This document shows positions 57,805-64,000 of a stretch of 64,000 nt of DNA, piece by piece (positions within the stretch are counted from its first letter, which is position 1; each line of letters opens with the position of its first letter). The position numbers and the translations under genes were made by a program. The DNA lies in the NCBI RefSeq assembly GCF_037975245.1, contig NC_092568.1, forward strand, positions 27,772,501 to 27,836,500. The letters run 5' to 3'. Under the pieces are notes generated by a model. It saw only the letters and a program-made list of their open reading frames with translations, made no database searches and was not told the DNA's origin. Source of the stretch: Apostichopus japonicus. Its lineage: Eukaryota; Echinodermata; Holothuroidea; Aspidochirotida; Stichopodidae.

Positions 57805-59528
57805 CTGTCAAGATTCAAAGCAAAAAAATCAAAATCCTCCATATTCTATGACATCTTTGCTTTTAATGATTTGCTTTGGTCAACAACTTGCAGGAAGGGT
57901 AATGCTAGGCAAACATATTGAACATTCAAAGAACATTTAAAATCCTCCATAATCTATGACATCATTGCTTTTAAGGTAGTTTTTTTTTTCTTCTTTTTCT
58001 TTTCTTTTATGTGGTCAGCAAATTTATAAAGTCAACCAGGTATTAATCAAAACAAATCGAAATGTGACAAGTCAAGCTAAAGATCTTCAAAAAAAGTGAT
58101 CAAAATCCAAGTAAAGAAAAAAGGAACCTGCTCTAAGAATCATGAAAGTAATTATAAAGGTGGATACTAACAGCAGCGGCTGCCGAAGTGTGCACATGTT
58201 AAATGCATTTAGTACCTGGTCTGGATTTATTATTATTATTACTACTGCTTTGGCAGACTTTTAACTTTGAACACTATCTATCAATATGTAGCAACTGCTT
58301 TGAAGTTGATGAGAAAAACATCTTTTGGCCGAGAAGCATCCAACATTGGGGTTATTCCACTTATCTCCAGAAGTTATCTGTTGATCCAAAAAAAATCCCT
58401 TAGTTCATTGTTGCCTTTAAATAAAACAGTGAGTGACTTAATTATTTAGATTACACAAAAGAAGGCAAAACTATATCAAGAAAAGAATGCAAGACAATTG
58501 ATCAAGTTAGCCATTAGCTAGCATTTGAAAGCAGTAGAGAAGACCAGCATATGCAGAGAAGTCTCCTTGATAATTGAAACAAACACTGTTGTTCTATAAC
58601 TCTATAAACACTACCTGGCAGTTGATTGGACATTGTTTATATGTAAAGGATTGGGTGGTTAGAGAAGTCTGGTTGCGACATCCAAGGGGGGGGGAGGGTG
58701 GGTGGGGGGAGATATAGTATGGCAAGGGAAGGCAGAACTCAGTTTTTCTCTTTAAGCGCTGGTATTTTGTTCCCCACTAGCAAGCTCTACATCAAAAAGT
58801 AGGAGGAAAAGGAAAACAAATGTGTAATAAACAATGCTTGATAAAATCATAAACTAGCTTTTAAATGTTGGAACACTCCTTTAATGCTCAGAAATTATTA
58901 AAGAGTGAATGGCTCCTTTAATATTAAGGAGTAGAAGGCTCTTTTAAATGCTTAAGCCATGCAACCCACAATGCATCTCATGTCAAAAATTAACCTTCTA
59001 TTCTAAAAATCATGGCTATAACCGACATATGATAAAAAAAAATAAGATATAAAATCTTAAATTTGTCCAAAATCCATAACCATCTAAAAAAATATTTGCT
59101 TTGTCAATAGATGACAGCTGAAGGGAATCAATACAGCTTATTTATTACAACTCTGAGTGTACATATGACCAACTAATCCCAATGCCATGGAATACTATTA
59201 TGTACCAACGCCAACAACAATATGTACACAACAGTTACCTTTATCGAACACATGGACACGGCCATTTTATACTACAAAAACTTGTGATAAAACTGAGGGT
59301 GCTACTGGCAAATACCGCAGAATATGTACAACCTATCTAGCCTTATGCTGTCTACCAACAGAAATCACCTACAATATAAAAATGAAATGCAAGCAAATAT
59401 GAATACTTGTAACGTCTTCGTTCACATACTGAAATAATTATTCCATCTAGTACAGTAGTAGCAGGCATATCACATAATATAACACATGCTTGGACCTAAG
59501 ATGTTTAAAAAGTAAGGAACGAACTTAC
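57805..59528. other. Presumed adducin intron, nothing else seen
   Basis: AT-rich. A G-run lies at 58686-58712. No adducin head exons (e.g. the segment around GWSQLIYNHIT) were found. Confidence 0.35.
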
Positions 59529-59609
59529 CTGATTGTACCTGGTCTCCATAGCTGCCCTCAGCATACACTGCAAACGTACATTTTCTGCAACACCTAACTT
59601 CACGTCAAA
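59529..59609 (-). CDS. Exon-like segment, unrecognised
   Basis: Acceptor GCTTTTTTTGTAG and donor AATCAG|GTAAGT are both strong and bound 27 codons in phase 0: FDVKLGVAENVRLQCMLRA, AMETRYNQ. It does not match the adducin head I remember. It may belong to another gene or an adducin isoform exon. Confidence 0.4.
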
Positions 59610-59834
59610 CTACAAAAAAAGCATCATATCAGTCAAAATCTTAGAAAAGTTACAAATGAAACATTTTATTACCTCATAGAGCTTTTGATGATAAACTGAC
59701 GCAGGGAAAGTTAATTAAAAATAACTGATATTTTTGGATATATACATAAATCTTAGATTTCGTGTATAAACCACGTTGTCAATGGTCCTGACCACAAACT
59801 TTTTCAGGTTCCTTACCCGCAACTTCCTGGAGTT

Positions 59835-60112
59835 TTGAAGGCTGAAATGCAAATAAACTAGTGCATATCCCTACACCAGTTTGAAGGGTCACATTGCAAA
59901 TAAATTAATGCATATCCCTACACTAGTTTGGAGGGCTGAAATTGCAAATAAACTAGTGGATATCCCTACACTAGTTTGGAGGGCTGAAATTGCAAATAAA
60001 CTATTGCATATCCCTACACTAGTTTGGAGGGCTGAAATTGCAATTAACTATTGCATATCCCTACACTAGTTTGGAGGGCTGAAATTGCAATTAACTAGTG
60101 CATATCTCTACA
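59835..60112. repeat. 47/48-bp tandem repeat, six units
   Basis: Unit CATATCCCTACACTAGTTTGGAGGGCTGAAATTGCAAATAAACTAGTG, shown here by its start CATATCCCTAC at 59864, 59911, 59959, 60007, 60054 and 60101. The short open frame across it (EIANKL.HIPTLVWRA) is a repeat artefact. Confidence 0.92.
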
Positions 60113-60439
60113 TATAAATAGACCTATCAAAAAGCCCAATCCTTGAGATCAATTTTAAGTTGGTCTGACTTCATGAAGTCAAAAAATTGGATAACCAACC
60201 GTTATTGGATAACCAACCGTCAACCTGTTAACACTGTTCCTTGAGGAGCTCTTATATTTTCTACTTTCTAATGATCTCCGAGGTTAAATAGAGTGTGGTT
60301 TTCACTACATCATTGCAAATTGTATTATTTGAGACACTAATTGAGACAATATTTAGCTGAAAATTTTATTTTATTCCAATTTTGGAATACTTTTTCCGCT
60401 GGAGATCTCGGCAATGACGTCTTGCGACGTTCGTTAGCC

Positions 60440-61017
60440 TACAAGATTTGTTAGTACGGATTCTGCGACAGTGGAGAAATTAAAGGAGTGTAGCATCAGA
60501 GTTGCCGACAGTTCATATAAAGATACTGAGATATTGTATGCTATCATGAATGATGTTGGTAGAGATGGAATTGCAAGTAGTGTGAAATCTTTGGGATGCT
60601 GGATTATCACATTAAAAGCAAAGGAACAAGCTGATCTTATTTTGGACAGTGGACTCCTCGTGAATGGGAATCAGTCTCTACTGGTGTCAACAGAACGTTC
60701 CTAACTGTTAGTGTTTTCGGAGTACCTTCATTCATACAGGACAAAGATCTAACAGGAAAACTTTGTGAGTATGGGTGTAAAATAAGAGGCGAATGGAAAC
60801 AAAAGACCTTCCCCAGATTCCCAAATATCGAGAACGGAATACGATATGTACAGTTAGAACTACCTGAAGAACACAAGAGCTTGCCTTACGCAATTAGAAT
60901 TAACGGGATTAATATGAACTTAACGCACAATGGTCAAACTAAAGTATGCAATCTGTGTTTGGAAAGCGATCACATCAGGAGAAACTGTCCTAACTACAAA
61001 TGTAAAGTTTGCGATGT
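60440..61017 (+). pseudogene. Retrotransposon ORF1 (gag-like) relic with zinc knuckle
   Basis: The first part reads VEKLKECSIRVADSSYKDTE and SVKSLGCWIITLKAKEQADL (to about 60700). After a one-base shift it continues VFGVPSFIQDKDLTGKLCEY, then QTKVCNLCLESDHIRRNC, a CCHC knuckle. The knuckle stretch is cut at 61018 by the composite repeat. Confidence 0.75.
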
Positions 61018-62131
61018 CTAGGGGCGGCGATCTGTTTCAAATATTGGGGGGGACATTTGCTTGGGTGCAGGCGAATTACTATCTAAGCGGAGCGCCACCA
61101 TTGGTTGGCGCGCAGCGTACAAGAAAATTTTTGATTTTGATAGCCCCCAGATCACCGGAAATGGCACTTCTCGGGCTTGAAAATGACCAACCAGATATAC
61201 ACTTTAGCCTGAGAACCAAGCTTTTCCCAATAGTTTTTTTTTTCATATATAACCTTTTTCAAGATTGTCACCAGTCACACATCATGTTCGACCTCATCGC
61301 ATCTCCTGTGGATCATTGTTTTTGTAGATAATTCTATACGTAACGCCCCACAATACCCGTCAGCCACACTTTTCAAGGTTTTAATCCCATTATTTGTTCA
61401 GAATTTGAATAATAAATTCACTTCAAAACATACCCTACCCATTATGTTGCACAAAATTTCATCTATGGACAACCAATATAGAAAAACCTCCTTCAACCCC
61501 TAACAGACCGGTCAAAATTGCACGAGTAGAGGGAAGTATGATGAAGAATGTTGGTCAAGGAATTTTCGAAAATTCAGACAGTTAATTTATTGGTGTACAA
61601 ATATTAAAACCTCTTATAACGGCTACTATAAAACTTCGATATCGTAAACAAAATACCCAAAAAATATGCTCGAGGGGGGGGGGCGGTCTCCACCCTTCGC
61701 CCCCCCCTTAGCTACGCGCCTGCGGTTAGAAATCTTGTAGGAAACTGGCCAAATGGAAACCCAGTGAACCCATATCGATGTGGATCATATATATATGTAT
61801 GATTGTACGTACTTACACTCATACACAAGATATGTAGGGGCTACAGACATTATGATAATAATCATGAGTGACAACATGCTATACGGTCACAGGTCACAGA
61901 AACGACCACGAAGAGTCATTTACCTCATGCAGCATGTGTTGGATGAAGTTTTAGCCACCGCCAAATATGATTTGGATAAATAATCTCACGCATTATTTTC
62001 TTTTTATAGCCACACAAACAAATTATGCCACCAAATATTGGGGGGATATTAGTTACTATTAGATACTACCGTATATTCCCCACCTAAAATATTGGGGGAC
62101 ATGTCCCCGCGCCCCCCCCCATGATCGCCGC

Positions 62132-62136
<5 letters not shown>
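61018..62136. mobile_element. Composite repeat R1+R2, full copy between GGGCGGCGAT ends
   Basis: The left end is GGGGCGGCGATC and the right end GATCGCCGCCC, an inverted pair. Inside are a hAT-like block (61068-61726, ends CAGGCG and GCGCGTAGC inverse) and a segment matching 244-605 in reverse. TA dinucleotides border both ends, so a TA target is possible. It interrupts the ORF1 relic, so it is younger than that. No ORF of note. Confidence 0.8.

Positions 62137-62191
<55 letters not shown>
62137..62191. repeat. (TA)n microsatellite
   Basis: About 27 TA units directly next to the composite element's right end. Confidence 0.95.
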
Positions 62192-62193
<2 letters not shown>

Positions 62194-62579
62194 CCGACCG
62201 TTAGGCAACATTTCATGTGAAAAAAGTAGCACTTAGGGCACCATTTGACTTAGGGCAACATATATACTGTCGCCCTAAGTTCTGCCTTTTAAATTGGAAC
62301 GATAGAGTTACATTCTGCAAATATTGTTGGAAGCGAGTCAAGGGGGGTTGAAAAATGTTCGTTTCTATTAAGATTTATAAAAATTAATTAAAAACTAGGT
62401 AAATTAGAAAGCATTGAAGATAGGCATTCTGATATTGGCTATATGTGCGTGTGTTAAAAACAGCACTTCCGGCAACATTTTGATTATGGCCTTTAAAATG
62501 AAAATCGATACGTATATCTTTATTATAAAATCACCCTTTTAAACATATTACCCAAAGGAAAAATATATTAGCCTCTTTT

Positions 62580-62799
62580 AAGCAATGAATCGCGAAAATG
62601 AAGATATATTGCCAATATTGTATTGCACGGTATCTTATTGCACCGAAGAGAAGCCCGCCCTCTATTACGTTACGCTCTTCGCGCAGTACAGCTATACGTA
62701 CGTACGCGAACCTCGATCGTGCCTAGCTAGTCTATCGAGTATATGCCTATACAGTTCATCCAAATGCAGATGTGCGAGTCACACGGCGCGGGAAGAACG
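62580..62799 (+). other. Possible first exon of a gene leaving the window
   Basis: CpG-richer than its surroundings (TACGTACGTACGCG, CACACGGCGCGGG), ending in GAACG|GTAAGT, a strong donor. An ATG frame from 62585 is open but not recognisable, so the exon may be untranslated. Several TAGGCCTA motifs follow in the putative intron. Confidence 0.35.
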
Positions 62800-62819
62800 G
62801 TAAGTTAACTATTTGTGTA

Positions 62820-64000
62820 GTTCATTTAATGGCATAAGCGGCCGTATTATATTTTCGAAGCACACTCTCCTTGGCTATTATTTATGGCTTTCTCCTAATT
62901 ACGCCAGCTGGTTAGGTCTATAGGCTGTGCATAACGTTAGGCCTAACTTAGTTAAAACGTAACTATGCCTATCATAGGCCTAATTGATATTATCGTGTAT
63001 TACTATTAGCATAGTACTTGGTAGTACTAGGGCAATTCCAAACGTTTCGCGTCAGGGCTTCAGAAACTTAGAAGATAGTTGTGTTTGGAGTATGGATAGG
63101 TTTTTTTCACAATTTTGTTTTTCTTTTTGCTGAGCACTCATATGAATATGTATTTGAGCTAGGTTGAGCTTCATTGATAAACAATGATTCATTATTTGAC
63201 CGATTTTGGACTAGGGCCTAGCCTAATTATAAAGGCCTAGTGCCTACTGCATTTTGTATGGAAAAAAAGGTCATTAATTGCAACAAAACATTTATCTTGG
63301 GATTTCTTTGAAAGTACTAATTCAAATCACCTGTTAACAATACCACCAATACTATTGGCCTATGTGGCAAATACCACCTGTAAGCTTGGAAAAATATGGC
63401 ATTATCGCTGCCCGCGGGGGAAATTTATTATAATGCTCCAAGAAGTCCCACTCAAAAAAAAAAATGATCAAAGAGTTCCATTGACAACACAAATCATTTT
63501 TTCTGTAATACAAAAGTTCAATAAAGTCCTTTGCAAAATTACTTCAAGATACTGATTACAAACAATTCATTAAATCATACCCATAACAACCATTGTAAGC
63601 ATATCAATTCCTCAGCGCCATTCCCTGTGCGGCACGCGAACTGAGTTCGACCGCCACAGTTTTAGGCCTATGACTTAACCATATAGACCATTTTCCTACA
63701 GCCATAATGTGAAAAGTTTATACCGAAAAAACTTAGTTCAAACTGCACTAAACAGAGAAATGTGTTGTCTCTCAAGTTCTGTTCTTTTCTTAACAATACA
63801 GTTTAAAATTCCACCGGACTTGGGTGATTTACGATGCAAGGTTAATAAATATCAAACTCAAAACCCTCATTGATAACACACAGTAAATACTGAAGAAAAT
63901 CACCATTTGATAGCCGTACTTTGTTTGCGTAACCTTCCTCTTGAATATTCATTGACAAATTTAGTTCAAACGGTTGTGGGAAGTATTTTTTCTTTATATA
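62820..64000. other. Right end of window, no supported feature
   Basis: Unique sequence with TAGGCCTA motifs at about 62938, 62975 and 63663. No convincing exon. Confidence 0.35.

Noticed and set aside
59881-60069. 62-codon frame with repeated EIANKL and PTLVWRA
   Set aside because: It is a by-product of the 47/48-bp tandem repeat, whose unit length of 48 keeps the frame open.

Overview
The window is animal nuclear DNA. Genes are split by GT-AG introns, non-LTR retrotransposons and hAT-type MITEs are abundant, tRNA-derived SINEs are present, and there are long microsatellites. The repeat landscape suggests a marine deuterostome, most likely an echinoderm: poly-G-rich hAT ends of the form CAGTGGCGTAGG or CAGGCGCGTAGC, CR1-like LINEs ending in ACTAA repeats, AGGTCA-rich repeats, and many TAGGCCTA palindromes. 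That taxon call is an inference from style, not a proof. No bacterial operons, CRISPR arrays or viral genomes were seen.

Genes. (1) OXSM, the mitochondrial 3-oxoacyl-ACP synthase (beta-ketoacyl synthase of type II fatty acid synthesis), lies on the + strand at 3638-17968. I assembled it as 12 coding exons with matching phases, giving 461 residues and the full Cys-His-His active site. (2) SRP68, a signal recognition particle subunit, is represented only by its terminal exon on the - strand (32309-32607). (3) An adducin gene (membrane-skeleton protein) lies on the - strand between about 50.2 and 57.8 kb. Five exons cover the end of the head domain, the neck and the start of the tail. One exon carries two compensating one-base shifts. 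(4) A lone ABCC-type transporter exon (40594-40695, -) and several exon-like pieces of unknown origin are listed with low confidence.

Layout. 1-3.6 kb: repeats, including a full hAT MITE with an 8-bp target duplication and a 31-bp relic made only of two inverted ends. 3.6-18 kb: OXSM, with introns holding a CR1-like LINE (itself split by another hAT-like MITE), a second LINE and a SINE with a very long TACA tail. 18-30 kb: CR1 copies, a second copy of the MITE, a 1.2-kb foldback element built from more than 30 CTTAAG palindromes, a Jockey-like LINE piece, a hairpin MITE and an L1/Tx1-like tail. 28.9-30.8 kb: a tandem array of tRNA-like units with a 160-bp period. 30.8-41 kb: the SRP68 end, a long degenerate Jockey-like LINE (-) and a 67/134-bp higher-order satellite. 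41-50 kb: mostly unique DNA with one TATA-type promoter candidate. 50-58 kb: adducin and a nested composite repeat containing a SINE. 58-64 kb: tandem repeats, a retrotransposon ORF1 relic, a second copy of the composite repeat and a possible first exon.

The genes do not form a pathway together. The main biology outside them is a dense, nested record of mobile-element activity, with insertion sites sharp enough to date events relative to each other. All calls come from reading the sequence and from remembered family features; no database search was run.
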